Assembly (NCBI RefSeq): GCF_003001815.1
Contig: NZ_PVMZ01000009.1
Location: forward strand, 366,558-430,557
Origin: Actinoplanes italicus
GTDB lineage: Bacteria; Actinomycetota; Actinomycetes; Mycobacteriales; Micromonosporaceae
Length of the DNA: 64,000 nucleotides
Direction: 5' to 3'
Under the pieces are notes generated by a model. That model was not told where the DNA came from. It was given only the letters and a program-made list of their open reading frames with translations, and made no database searches. Positions 51,512-60,126 of the stretch are shown one piece after another (position 1 is the stretch's first letter; the number at the start of each line of letters is the position of its first letter). The translations under genes were made by a program, and so were the position numbers.

Positions 51512-52450
51512 ATGGCGATCAGCGTCTCCGGCCTGCGGAAATCGTTCGGCGATCAGGTGGTGCTCGACGGCCTCGACCTCACCGTGCCGTCGGGAACGGT
51601 CTTCGCGCTGCTCGGCGCGAACGGTGCCGGCAAGACCACCACCGTCAAGATCCTCTCCACTCTGCTCGCCGCCGACGCCGGTGACGTGCGGGTGGCCGGC
51701 CACGACGTGGCCCGCGAGCCGGACGCGGTCCGCGCCGCGATCGGTGTCACCGGCCAGTTCTCCGCCGTCGACAAGCTGCTCACCGGCGCGGAGAACCTGC
51801 GCCTGATGGCCGACCTGCACGGGCTGTCCCGGCGCGACGGCCGGCGACGGACCGCCGAACTGCTCGACGTGTTCGGGCTGACCGACGCGGCCGGCAAACC
51901 GGCCTCCACCTACTCCGGCGGCATGCTGCGGCGCCTCGACCTGGCCATGACCCTGGTCGGCAGCCCGCGCGTGATCTTCCTGGACGAGCCGACCACCGGC
52001 CTCGACCCGCGCAGCCGCCGCGACATGTGGCAGATCGTCCGTGACCTGGTCGCGGGCGGTGTGACCATCCTGCTCACCACGCAGTACCTCGAGGAGGCCG
52101 ACGAACTCGCCGACCGGATCGCGGTCCTCGACCACGGCCGGATCGTCGCCGAGGGCACCGCCGACGAGCTGAAACGCCGGATCCCCGGCGGGCACGTGCG
52201 GCTGCGGTTCGCCGACACGCAGGGCGTCGACACGGCCCTCGGCCTGCTGGACGACGCGGCCCGCGACAACGACGCGCTGGCCCTGCGGGTACCCAGCGAC
52301 GGCAGCCTCACCGCGCTCAAGACCCTGATCGACCGGCTCGACGAGCGGGCTGTCGCGGTCGACGAGCTGTCCGTGCACACCCCCGACCTCGACGACGTGT
52401 TCCTGGCCCTGACCGGCCGGCCCGCAGAAGAGAAGGTGACCTCCCGATGA
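51512..52450 (+). CDS. ABC exporter ATP-binding protein, DrrA-like
   Basis: A 312-residue ATPase. Walker A GANGAGKTT (35-43), signature YSGGMLRRLDLAM, Walker B VIFLDEPTTGLD and the C-terminal DrrA extension ending DDVFLALTGRPAEE. ATG 51512 is preceded by AAAGG; GTG 51497 is an alternative that overlaps the DUF4097 stop. The stop overlaps the permease start by 4 bp. Substrates of this group include antibiotics and lipids. Confidence 0.9.
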   Translation: MAISVSGLRKSFGDQVVLDGLDLTVPSGTVFALLGANGAGKTTTVKILSTLLAADAGDVRVAGHDVAREPDAVRAAIGVTGQFSAVDKLLTGAENLRLMADLHGLSRRDGRRRTAELLDVFGLTDAAGKPASTYSGGMLRRLDLAMTLVGSPRVIFLDEPTTGLDPRSRRDMWQIVRDLVAGGVTILLTTQYLEEADELADRIAVLDHGRIVAEGTADELKRRIPGGHVRLRFADTQGVDTALGLLDDAARDNDALALRVPSDGSLTALKTLIDRLDERAVAVDELSVHTPDLDDVFLALTGRPAEEKVTSR

Positions 52451-53241
52451 CCGCCGCCACGATCCCGCGGGTCCATCCACTCCGTGACTCGGTGACGATG
52501 CTGCGCCGCAATCTCAAACGGATGCTGCGCTACCCGTCGATGACCGTGATGCTCGTCGGGATGCCCGTCGTCTTCCTGCTGCTGTTCGTCTACGTGTTCG
52601 GCGGCACCCTCGGAGCCGGCCTCGGCGGAGGCGGCGGACGCGCCGAGTACGCCAACTACGTCACCCCGGCGATCATCCTGATGACCGTGATGTCCGCGGT
52701 CCAGGGCACCGCCATCTCGATCGCCATGGACATGACCGAGGGCATCATCACCCGGTTCCGGACCATGCACATCGCCCGCGTCTCGGTGCTCACCGGCCAC
52801 GTGCTGGGCAGTGTGCTGCAGGGCCTGTTCGCGGTGGCGATCGTGATCGGCGTGGCCCTGCTGGTCGGTTTCCGTCCCGAGGCCGGCCCGCTCGGCTGGC
52901 TGGCCACGACCGGGTTCCTGGCCTTCATGACGTTCGCGTTCGTGTGGCTGTGCGTCGCGCTCGGCCTCAAGAGCAAGACCGTCGAGACCGCGAGCAACGC
53001 GCCGATGCCGCTGATCCTGCTGCCGTTCCTCGGCAGCGGGTTCGTGCCCACCGAGTCGATGCCGGCCGGGCTGCGCTGGTTCGCCGAGCACCAGCCCTTC
53101 ACCCCGATCATCGAGACGCTGCGCGGTCTGCTGATGAACGAGCCGATCGGTGGCCACGTGTGGATCGCGACGGCCTGGTGCGCGGCCATCGCCCTGGGCG
53201 GTTACCTCTGGTCGAAACGGCTGTACAACCGCCAGTCCTGA
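52447..53241 (+). CDS. ABC-2 type exporter permease, DrrB-like
   Basis: A 264-residue permease with six helices (VMLVGMPVVFLLLFVYVFGG, IILMTVMSAVQGTAISIAMD and others) and the ABC-2 motif around FLGSGFVPTESMPAGLRWFA. It forms the exporter with the DrrA-like ATPase, to which it is coupled by a 4-bp overlap. It ends the RHH-DUF4097-DrrAB run. Confidence 0.9.
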   Translation: MTAATIPRVHPLRDSVTMLRRNLKRMLRYPSMTVMLVGMPVVFLLLFVYVFGGTLGAGLGGGGGRAEYANYVTPAIILMTVMSAVQGTAISIAMDMTEGIITRFRTMHIARVSVLTGHVLGSVLQGLFAVAIVIGVALLVGFRPEAGPLGWLATTGFLAFMTFAFVWLCVALGLKSKTVETASNAPMPLILLPFLGSGFVPTESMPAGLRWFAEHQPFTPIIETLRGLLMNEPIGGHVWIATAWCAAIALGGYLWSKRLYNRQS

Positions 53242-53262
53242 TCCGGCGGCTATCGTTGACCC

Positions 53263-54216
53263 GTGCCGGCCCGGGTCCCCATTGCACGGTCTGCGATCCT
53301 CCTGGCACTTCTCGTCTGCATCCCGGCTGTCGGCGGTGACTCCGTCCGGCAGCCGGTCGCCGTGCCACCGGCCCCGCCGAAGCCGGTCACCTCGCCCCTG
53401 CCGGCGATGGACGCGCTCGCCGGTCCGGCCGGGCCCGCCGACCTGGACGTGATGACCTTCAACCTGCGGTACGCCGGGAACAACACCCCCAACGCGTGGC
53501 CCCAGCGGCGCCCCGTGATGCGTAATCTGCTCACGACCGAGCGACCGGATCTGATCGGAATTCAGGAGGGGCTCGACGGCCAGTTGAAGGAGCTCGACGA
53601 GGACCTCGGCACCCGCTACCGCCGGATCGGGCGGGGACGCAACAGCGACGGCCTCGGCGAACACGCGGCGATCTACTTCGACGAGACCCGGCTGCAACCG
53701 CAGCGGCACGGCCACTACTGGCTCTCCTCGACACCGGAGGTACCCGGCTCGATCAGCTGGGGCACGGCATACATACGCATGGTGACCTGGGTGTTGTTCC
53801 TCGACACCGAGACCGGCCGGCGTTTCTGTGCCGTGAACACCCACCTCGACAACCACAGCGAGTACGCGCGCCGCGAGGGCGCCCGGCTCATCACCGAGCG
53901 GCTCGCCGACTGCGGCCCGGTACCGACAGTGCTGACCGGCGACTTCAACAGCCCCGCCGGACCGGACAGCGTGCCCTACCGCCAGTTGACCGAAAACGCC
54001 CATCTGCGCGACACCTGGGCCGCCGCGGCCCGGCAGGGTCCCGTCTACGCGACGTTCCACGGGTACCGGCCGCTGATGGCCGGCGGCCCCCGCGTCGACT
54101 GGATCCTGACCAGCCCCGACGTGACCGTGCTGGGTGCGCTGATCAACACCCATCACGAGGGCGCCCAATTCCCGAGTGACCACCTGCCGGTGCAGGCCCG
54201 GCTACGCCTGGGGTGA
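53263..54216 (+). CDS. Secreted endonuclease/exonuclease/phosphatase family protein
   Basis: A 317-residue exported protein starting at GTG 53263 with a signal peptide (SAILLALLVCIPAVGG). The DNase-I-like fold is shown by VMTFNLRYAGNN, LIGIQEGLDGQ, VNTHLDNHSEYARREGARLI, LTGDFNSPAG and the final SDHLPVQARL. These supply the metal ligand Glu, the His/Asp pair and the Asp-Asn of the active site. It may act as a nuclease or a phosphoesterase on sugar-, inositol- or lipid-phosphates. It faces a convergent regulator gene with a small overlap at the ends. Confidence 0.87.
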   Translation: MPARVPIARSAILLALLVCIPAVGGDSVRQPVAVPPAPPKPVTSPLPAMDALAGPAGPADLDVMTFNLRYAGNNTPNAWPQRRPVMRNLLTTERPDLIGIQEGLDGQLKELDEDLGTRYRRIGRGRNSDGLGEHAAIYFDETRLQPQRHGHYWLSSTPEVPGSISWGTAYIRMVTWVLFLDTETGRRFCAVNTHLDNHSEYARREGARLITERLADCGPVPTVLTGDFNSPAGPDSVPYRQLTENAHLRDTWAAAARQGPVYATFHGYRPLMAGGPRVDWILTSPDVTVLGALINTHHEGAQFPSDHLPVQARLRLG

Positions 54217-54912
54217 CGGCCTGCTGCGCAGCAACTCGCGGGCCTGCTCGGCGGCCCGCACGATGCTCTCACTGATGAAGTCGAGGAAGCGGGCGATGTT
54301 CTCGAGGCGGGCCGCGGCGGCGGTGTCCGGGCCGAGCAGGGCGACACCTTGGCGGGCGACCTCGACGAGCTGGTCGTTGGCGCGGGCGCTGGCGATCGTC
54401 GCCTGGTAGAAGAGCTCGTCGTCGACCAGATACCGATCGCGGCGACGCTCGTCACGCTCGCGCCGCACCAGGCTCTGACTCTCCAGGAAGCTGATCGCCT
54501 TCGAGATCGACGCGGCGCTGACCTGAAGCCTCGATGCCAGCTGCGACGCCGTGAGGTTGCCCGAGTCGGTCATGAACAGGCAGGTCAGCACTCGGGCACT
54601 CATCCGGTTGAGCCCCGACGCCATCATCACGGTGGTGAACGTCTCCTCGAAGTCGGCGACTGCCCGCGCGTTGCGGTGGGCCGTTTCCGGGCCGGGGGAG
54701 GGGACCGCGCGACGCCGGTGCGAGCGGTGCTCGGTGGCGCGCTGGGCCAGGTCGGGCCGGTAGGAGCCGGGACCGCCGTTGCGCATCACCTCCCGCGTGA
54801 TCGTCGAGGTCGGACGGTCGAGGCGCCGCGCGATCTCGGCGTAGAACAGGCCGTCGGCCAGCCCCAGCGCGATCTGCTGGCGTTCCTGCGGCGTGAGCCT
54901 GCCACCCGGCAT
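54202..54912 (-). CDS. Two-HTH transcriptional regulator (HTH_38 plus MarR/GbsR-like)
   Basis: A 236-residue protein. The N-terminal helix-turn-helix resembles the IS30-type HTH_38 (LTPQERQQIALGLADGLFYA, then EIARRLDRPTSTITREV), followed by a MarR/GbsR-like winged helix (LTASQLASRLQVSAASISKA, SQSLVRRERDERRRDRYLV) and a helical dimerisation tail. I chose ATG 54912 after GGGAG. It is divergent from the DUF4097 gene at 55129, with several TTGCA-type motifs between them. Its last 15 bp overlap the end of the EEP gene. Confidence 0.82.
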   Translation of the reverse strand: MPGGRLTPQERQQIALGLADGLFYAEIARRLDRPTSTITREVMRNGGPGSYRPDLAQRATEHRSHRRRAVPSPGPETAHRNARAVADFEETFTTVMMASGLNRMSARVLTCLFMTDSGNLTASQLASRLQVSAASISKAISFLESQSLVRRERDERRRDRYLVDDELFYQATIASARANDQLVEVARQGVALLGPDTAAAARLENIARFLDFISESIVRAAEQARELLRSRPSPQA

Positions 54913-54970
54913 CGTGATCTCCCTCGTCATCATCGCTGTCGGCGTGATCATAGCCTTCACTCTCAACCCA

Positions 54971-55064
54971 TTGCAATGCATGCGTTGCATTAGATCAAGA
55001 CGATTGCAATGATTGTACGACCTTGAGCTGCTAAAACGCTGCTGTAGTGCAACAAGAATGTTGC
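54971..55064. promoter_or_regulatory. Candidate operators with TTGCA/GCAAC motifs
   Basis: Motifs include TTGCAATGCATGCGTTGCA (54971-54989), ATTGCAAT (55003-55010) and the perfect inverted repeat GCAAC-AAGAAT-GTTGC (55049-55064). The region is unusually AT-rich for this genome and lies between the two-HTH regulator and the DUF4097 gene, so it is a likely binding region of that regulator. Confidence 0.58.
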
Positions 55065-55128
55065 TCAATATGGAAAGGCAACGTAGCTTTTCCATCATCA
55101 GAAACAGCAACGAGCACGGGAGAGAACG

Positions 55129-55776
55129 ATGCAGCAGTTCGCCACCACCGCCCCGATCACCGTCGTACTGAACGTCCCCGCCGGCCGGGTCCAGCTCATC
55201 GCCGCCGACCGCACCGACGCCACCGTCGAGATCCGCCCGAGCGACCCCGCCAAGAGCCGCGACACCGAAACCGCCGAGCGGGCCACGGTCAGCTGCACCG
55301 ACGGCATCCTGCGGATCGACACCGCCGAGCGCCCCCGCGGATCACTGGAGATCACCGTCCAGCTGCCGGCCGGCTCACGGGTCGAGGCGAAGACCGCCGG
55401 CGCCGAACTGCGCGGCGTCGGACGTCTCGGCGACGTCGCTTTCGACGGCGCGTACCGCCACATCAAGATCGACGAAGCATCGAGCCTGAAGCTGACCGCG
55501 ATCGACGGTGACGTCGAGGTCGGCCGGCTCACCGGTCCCGCCACGATCAGCACCGCACGCGGCGACATCCGCATCGCCGAGGCCGTCCACGGCGCCGTAG
55601 CCCTGGACACCCAGAAGGGCGACATCACCATCACCGCAGCCGCGGGCGTCTCCGCGGCACTCGACGCCGGCACCGGCCACGGCCGGGTCAGCAACGCCCT
55701 TCGCAACGACGGCACCACCGGCCTCGACATCCGAGCCACCACCGGCTACGGCGACATCACCGCCCGCAGCCTCTGA
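55129..55776 (+). CDS. DUF4097-family beta-strand repeat protein (second copy)
   Basis: A 215-residue protein with the same start pattern as the gene at 50655 (VQLIAADRTDATVEIRPSD against VRITAADRTDTVVEVRPT). It has repeating strands such as TISTARGDIRIAEAVHGAV and TTGYGDITARSL. ATG 55129 follows GGGAGAG. It is followed 30 bp later by an alpha/beta hydrolase instead of an ABC exporter. Confidence 0.82.
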   Translation: MQQFATTAPITVVLNVPAGRVQLIAADRTDATVEIRPSDPAKSRDTETAERATVSCTDGILRIDTAERPRGSLEITVQLPAGSRVEAKTAGAELRGVGRLGDVAFDGAYRHIKIDEASSLKLTAIDGDVEVGRLTGPATISTARGDIRIAEAVHGAVALDTQKGDITITAAAGVSAALDAGTGHGRVSNALRNDGTTGLDIRATTGYGDITARSL

Positions 55777-55806
55777 CACCGTCCGTCCCCGAGAAAGGAA
55801 CACGAC

Positions 55807-56595
55807 ATGAACACCGCGACATGGACCGGCATGGTCGAGATCGACGACACGGCGCTCGCCGTCACCGACACCGGCGGCAACGGCATCCCCGTGGTCTACC
55901 TCAACGGCCAGTTCGCCACTCAGGGTTACTGGAAGCACGTGACAGCCGGCCTCGGATCGACGGAATGGCGGCACATCACCTACGACGAGCGGGCTCGCGG
56001 CCGCAGATCGAAGCGGTCGGCGGACTACTCGCTCGAGGCCGCCGTCCGCGACGTCGACGCCGTCCTGGCGGCCCGAGGCGTCGAGCGTGCGCTGGTGGTC
56101 GGCTGGTCCTACGGCGCCGTGGTCGCGGCACACTGGGCCGCCCGCAATCCCGGCCGGGCGATCGGCGCGGTCCTGGTGGACGGCGCTTTTCCGTACGACT
56201 GGCTGGACGACGCCATGGAGCAGCGGATCCGCAAGATGTTCCGCCGCATGAACCTGTTCATGCCGCTGCTGCGCCCCACCGGCCTGACCCCGCGGATGAG
56301 CGCCGCGGAGATGGCGGAGAGCAACATCGAGCTGGGCAGACTCTCCCGGGCAAGCGAGCTGGGCCCGATCCTGGACAGCCTGACCGTACCGACCCGCTAC
56401 GTCATCGCCTCCGGAACCTCACTGGGCAGCAAGGGCGACGAGCAGGAACGGATCCGGGCCGGCCTGGACGCGGCGCTGAACCGCAACCCGAACATCAGCA
56501 TCGCCGCGAAGGTCCCCAGCAACCACGGCGCGATCCTCAGGAAAGACCACAGATCAGTCACCGACGCGGTACGGCAGATCGCAGTCCTCCGCTGA
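55807..56595 (+). CDS. Alpha/beta hydrolase
   Basis: A 262-residue hydrolase. The oxyanion region is PVVYLNGQFATQGYW, the nucleophile elbow VGWSYGAVVA (Ser about residue 101) and the catalytic His is probably in VPSNHGAIL near the C-terminus. There is no signal peptide. It is in the DUF4097 unit and is terminated by a hairpin before the convergent MarR gene. The substrate is unknown. Confidence 0.86.
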   Translation: MNTATWTGMVEIDDTALAVTDTGGNGIPVVYLNGQFATQGYWKHVTAGLGSTEWRHITYDERARGRRSKRSADYSLEAAVRDVDAVLAARGVERALVVGWSYGAVVAAHWAARNPGRAIGAVLVDGAFPYDWLDDAMEQRIRKMFRRMNLFMPLLRPTGLTPRMSAAEMAESNIELGRLSRASELGPILDSLTVPTRYVIASGTSLGSKGDEQERIRAGLDAALNRNPNISIAAKVPSNHGAILRKDHRSVTDAVRQIAVLR

Positions 56596-56602
56596 CGCAA
56601 GC

Positions 56603-56635
56603 CCGGCGGGACGGTGTCCACCGCTGTCCCGCCGG
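56603..56635. terminator. Hairpin between convergent hydrolase and MarR genes
   Basis: Arms CCGGCGGGAC (56603-56612) and GTCCCGCCGG (56626-56635) form a perfect 10-bp stem, 7 bp after the hydrolase stop and just before the MarR stop. Confidence 0.68.
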
Positions 56636-56640
56636 ACCGG

Positions 56641-57081
56641 TCAGGGGCTGATCCGGGCGGCCAGCTGGTGCAGGGTCTGCACCTCTTCGGGAGTGAGTGG
56701 CTCGGCGAGGTGCGCCCGCAGGGCCGGGGCGAGCACCCGTGCTGCCTTGTCCAACGCGGCCGCACCCTCCTCGGTCAGTACGGCGTCGGTGCTGCGCCGG
56801 TCCGAGCGCGACAGCTCCCGCGTGACGTAACCGGCCTCTTCGAGGCGGTTGGCCAGCCGGCTGATCCCGCTCTCACTGAAGCCCACCGAACACGCCAGAT
56901 CGGTCATCCGCTGCCGCTGCCCCGGCGCTCCCTTCAGCCGCAACAGCACCTCGAACCAGGTCAACGGCATCCCCGCACTGTCCCGAGCGGTCTGCTCGAG
57001 AGCGCCGGTGACCCGCTGATAGGCGCGAACCACCTGGCCCCAGGCCTGCATGTACGGGTCGTTGAGCGGATCGCCTTCCAT
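56641..57081 (-). CDS. MarR family transcriptional regulator
   Basis: A 146-residue regulator: TARDSAGMPLTWFEVLLRLK, recognition helix FSESGISRLANRLEEAGYV and wing SRSDRRSTDAVLTEEG. ATG 57081 is chosen; GTG 57093 and an ATG at 57117 lie closer to, or in, the operator region. It is divergent from a DUF4386-like membrane gene, and GGCAA/TTGCC repeats lie between. Confidence 0.86.
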   Translation of the reverse strand: MEGDPLNDPYMQAWGQVVRAYQRVTGALEQTARDSAGMPLTWFEVLLRLKGAPGQRQRMTDLACSVGFSESGISRLANRLEEAGYVTRELSRSDRRSTDAVLTEEGAAALDKAARVLAPALRAHLAEPLTPEEVQTLHQLAARISP

Positions 57082-57101
57082 ACCCGTCACGTTACCGCGG
57101 C

Positions 57102-57175
57102 GGCAATTGTTTGCCACCGCATGGATTCCATGGGACAGTTGCCATCGCCGAAGCTTGCAGCGGCAAGCATTTGAT
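57102..57175. promoter_or_regulatory. Candidate MarR operator, GGCAA/TTGCC repeats
   Basis: GGCAA-TTGT-TTGCC (57102-57115) is a perfect inverted repeat; further GTTGCC and CGGCAAGC half-sites follow up to the start of the membrane gene. It lies between the divergent MarR and membrane-protein genes. Confidence 0.6.
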
Positions 57176-57201
57176 ATGGCAACTGTTTGAGGAGAGTGAC
57201 A

Positions 57202-58014
57202 ATGCGATCCCGTGCCATTCCCGTCCTGCTCGTGCTCTACGCCCTGATCAACTCCGTGATGGCGCTGGTCCTCGGTGGCGCCTTCGCATGGCCCGCCATC
57301 CTCGACGAACCCGCCGCCGTCGTCCTGCCCGCCTTCGCCGCCGAGCAGGACACGATCGTCGCCGGCTTCTACCTGATGACCATCGCGTCCGTGCTGCTCC
57401 TACCGATCTCCCTGGCCCTGCACCGCGCGGCCGGCACTCTTGCACCGCATCGTGAGGCCGGCTCCCCGGGGTCGCACCGCGAGACCGGCCTGCCGGCATC
57501 GCACGGCGGCACTGGTGAACGCACCGTGATCGCGTTCGGCGTGCTTTCCGGCGTCGTCCAGACGCTCGGCTGGATCCGCTGGCCCCTCGTGGTGCCGTCG
57601 CTGTCCGACGCGTGGGCCGCCGCCCCGGACGGCAGCGTCGACCGCCAGGTCATCGCAGGCGACTTCGACACCCTCAACCTGTACGCCGGCGGCGCCCTCG
57701 GCGAGCATCTCGGCTGGTTGTTCCAGTCCCTGTGGGCCATCGGTATCGCCTGGTGGCTGCTGCGCGGCGGCTCCCGCGCCGACCGGCTGCTCGGCGTGAC
57801 CGGCCTGGGTCTGTCCGCGCTGTGGGCGGCGGCGTTCCTGCTGCCGGTCTTCGCTCCTACCGTCGCCGACGGCCTGCTCGGCACCGCCGGGTTCACCGCC
57901 TACGGACTCTGGTTCCTCTGGCTCGTCGCCCTGGCGGTACGGGTCTGGCGTACCGGCACCACGCTCGGCGCCCGGCCCACCGCACCCGTCCTCGCCCGGC
58001 CCGTCACCGTCTGA
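57202..58014 (+). CDS. DUF4386-like integral membrane protein
   Basis: A 270-residue protein with six or seven helices (PVLLVLYALINSVMALVLGG, AGFYLMTIASVLLLPISLAL, GVLSGVVQTLGWIRWPLVVP and others). The RWPLVVP and LGEHLGWLFQSLW segments fit the DUF4386 pattern. A polar insertion with three imperfect HREAGSPGS-like repeats lies between helices 2 and 3. ATG 57202 follows GGAGAG. It is probably controlled by the divergent MarR. Confidence 0.72.
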   Translation: MRSRAIPVLLVLYALINSVMALVLGGAFAWPAILDEPAAVVLPAFAAEQDTIVAGFYLMTIASVLLLPISLALHRAAGTLAPHREAGSPGSHRETGLPASHGGTGERTVIAFGVLSGVVQTLGWIRWPLVVPSLSDAWAAAPDGSVDRQVIAGDFDTLNLYAGGALGEHLGWLFQSLWAIGIAWWLLRGGSRADRLLGVTGLGLSALWAAAFLLPVFAPTVADGLLGTAGFTAYGLWFLWLVALAVRVWRTGTTLGARPTAPVLARPVTV

Positions 58015-58036
58015 CGGCCACCGGCGAGAGATCACC

Positions 58037-58987
58037 GTGAACCCCCGTACCCATGTAGTCCTCGGCGCCACCGGCGGCGTCGGCTCCCACCTCGTCGACG
58101 CCCTGACAGCCGCCGGCCACCGCGTGCGTGCCGTCAGCCGCACACCACCACCGCCCCGTCCCGGCGTCGAACACGTCCAAGCCGACCTGCGAAACCCCGC
58201 CCCACTCAGGGAAGCCGTGGCCGGCGCCGCCGTCGTCTTCCATGCCGCGCAACCGCCGTACACCCGATGGTCCGATTTCCCTGCCCTGACCGACGGCATC
58301 GCCGCAGCCACCGCATCCGCCGGAGCCCGCCTCGTCCTGGTCGACAACCTCTACATGTATGGGCCGGCCGCCGCCCCGATGACCGAGAACCTGCCGTACG
58401 CGGCCACCGACACCAAGGGCCGCATCCGCGCCGCCATGGCCCGGTCCCTGCTCGAACGCCACCGCACCGGCGACCTCGACGTCGTCCTTGGCCGAGCCGG
58501 CGACTACTACGGACCGCACGGCGTCAACAGCGTCGCCGGGCAGACCCTGTTCGGCACGGCCCTCACCGGCGCGAAGGCCACCGTCATCGGCTCACTCGAC
58601 CAGCCGCACAGCTGGTCGTACCTGCCCGATGTCGCCGCCGCCCTGATCCGGCTCGCGGACACCCCGCACGCCGGTGGCCGCGCCTGGCACCTGCCCGTAG
58701 CCGAACCGCTCACCCAGCGCGAACTCATCACCCTCGTCTATCAGACGGCCGGCCACCGCCCGCGAATGGCCGCCCTGCCCGGACCCGTGCACCGGGCGAT
58801 CGCCACCTTCCACCCCATGCTGCGCGAGCTGTACGGCACGCGCCATCAGTTCACACATTCGTTCACGGTCGACTGGAGCCGCTACGCCACCGAGATCGGC
58901 CCGTTCACCCCGACCCCGCACGCCGACGCCGTCCGCGCCACCCTCGACTGGTTCAGGTCATCGAGCGCGCGGCATCGTACCGGATGA
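58037..58987 (+). CDS. NAD(P)-dependent epimerase/reductase-like (atypical SDR)
   Basis: A 316-residue SDR starting at GTG 58037. The cofactor loop is VLGATGGVGSHLVDAL, and VDNLYMYGPAAAPMTENLPY is the region of the usual active-site Tyr. A clear YxxxK is missing (TDTKGRIRAAMA follows), so it may be an atypical, non-epimerising member. It lies 22 bp downstream of the membrane gene and is probably co-transcribed. Confidence 0.8.
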   Translation: MNPRTHVVLGATGGVGSHLVDALTAAGHRVRAVSRTPPPPRPGVEHVQADLRNPAPLREAVAGAAVVFHAAQPPYTRWSDFPALTDGIAAATASAGARLVLVDNLYMYGPAAAPMTENLPYAATDTKGRIRAAMARSLLERHRTGDLDVVLGRAGDYYGPHGVNSVAGQTLFGTALTGAKATVIGSLDQPHSWSYLPDVAAALIRLADTPHAGGRAWHLPVAEPLTQRELITLVYQTAGHRPRMAALPGPVHRAIATFHPMLRELYGTRHQFTHSFTVDWSRYATEIGPFTPTPHADAVRATLDWFRSSSARHRTG

Positions 58988-59093
58988 ATGTGGTTTTGCG
59001 CCTTTCTGGTCTCGTTGTGACAGAACGCTTGTCAGGGCCGGTGCCGGAATTCAGGATCCATAGGTCAATGTCGATCTAATGACGGGGATCCAG

Positions 59094-59435
59094 ATGCGCT
59101 TGAGAGACACTGTCCGTGCGCTTTCCGTCGCGGCGATCGCCGTGAGCGGCCTGGCGCTGCCCGCGGCCGCGCAGGCCGAGCCGTCCAGGTGCTGGAGCAA
59201 GTACTGGGAGGGCTCCTCCATCCAGACCGGATGGCAGGCGGGCTGTAATGCGACCAGTCGTCCCGGCAACGACCAGTGGCGTGCGATCGCCTACTGCGTG
59301 CGGGACAACAATCCCAACATCAGAGTCACCGTGTACGGCCCCTGGGCCGCCGGCGCGGGCGGACCGATCTCGATCGCCCGCTGCGCCCGTGACTACTCGC
59401 CCAGCGGTGGCACCTACCGAACCCGCATCATCTGA
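59094..59435 (+). CDS. Small secreted Cys-containing protein
   Basis: A 113-residue protein with a signal peptide (ALSVAAIAVSGLALPAAAQA-EP) and a mature part of about 85 residues with four cysteines (RCWSKYW, GCNATSR, YCVRDN and RCARDYS), probably two disulfides. ATG 59094 follows GGGGAT; ATG 59079 is possible. I do not recognise a family. A hairpin follows the stop. Confidence 0.7.
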   Translation: MRLRDTVRALSVAAIAVSGLALPAAAQAEPSRCWSKYWEGSSIQTGWQAGCNATSRPGNDQWRAIAYCVRDNNPNIRVTVYGPWAAGAGGPISIARCARDYSPSGGTYRTRII

Positions 59436-59440
59436 GTGAC

Positions 59441-59481
59441 GGCTTCCGCCGAGTTGGCGTCCGGCCCTCTCGGCGGAAGCC
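59441..59481 (+). terminator. Hairpin terminator after the small secreted protein
   Basis: Arms GGCTTCCGCCGAG (59441-59453) and CTCGGCGGAAGCC (59469-59481) form a perfect 13-bp stem with a 15-nt loop, 5 bp after the stop. Confidence 0.68.
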
Positions 59482-59584
59482 CGTTTCTGGGCCGCTTACC
59501 TTGTCCTGGGCCGTTGCCTGTGGGCGGGCGAAATCATCTGCCGCGGATGGGGTGGCGCGGCGTCGGCGCGGTGACCATCGGCGC

Positions 59585-60118
59585 ATGGCATTCGACACCT
59601 TCATGGCCTACGCCGGCGTCTACAGCAGCCTGGACGCGGCCGAAGCCGACTATCAACTGGTCAAGGACCTGCACCGTGAGGCCGGTCTGATCGACGCGTA
59701 CGACGCCGCCGTCCTGGAACGCCGCGCGAACGGCAAGACCAAGATCGTCAAGAAGCACGAGACACCGACCAGGGTCGGTGGAGTGCTCGGCGGCGGATTC
59801 GGCCTGGCCAGCGGCCTGGTCGTCGCCCTGTTCCCGTTCGCGGCGGTCGGTGGTGGCCTGCTCGCCGCCACCACCGCGGGCGGAGCGGTACTCGGCGCGG
59901 TCGCGGGCCACGCCGCCGCCGGAATGAGCCGGCACGACCTCAAGGAACTGGGCGAATACCTCGACGAGGGCCAGGCCGGTCTCGTGGTGGTCGCCGTCTC
60001 CGACATGGGCGCCAAGGTCGAACGGGCGATGCGCAACGCCGAGAAGACCACGTCCAAGGAGCTCAAGGCCGACCCGGCCGAGATCGAGCAGGACGTCAAA
60101 TCCGTCGAGGGCGACTGA
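59585..60118 (+). CDS. DUF1269-like membrane stress protein
   Basis: A 177-residue protein: N-terminal alpha/beta part (YSSLDAAEADYQLVKDLHRE), a glycine-rich hydrophobic hairpin (FGLASGLVVALFPFAAVGGG and TTAGGAVLGAVAGHAAAGMS) and a C-terminal domain with LVVVAVSDMGAKVERAM. This is the DUF1269/general-stress-like layout. ATG 59585 is the best start, although the ribosome site is weak. A 29-bp tandem repeat follows the stop. Confidence 0.7.
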   Translation: MAFDTFMAYAGVYSSLDAAEADYQLVKDLHREAGLIDAYDAAVLERRANGKTKIVKKHETPTRVGGVLGGGFGLASGLVVALFPFAAVGGGLLAATTAGGAVLGAVAGHAAAGMSRHDLKELGEYLDEGQAGLVVVAVSDMGAKVERAMRNAEKTTSKELKADPAEIEQDVKSVEGD

Positions 60119-60126
60119 CGTCTCCT

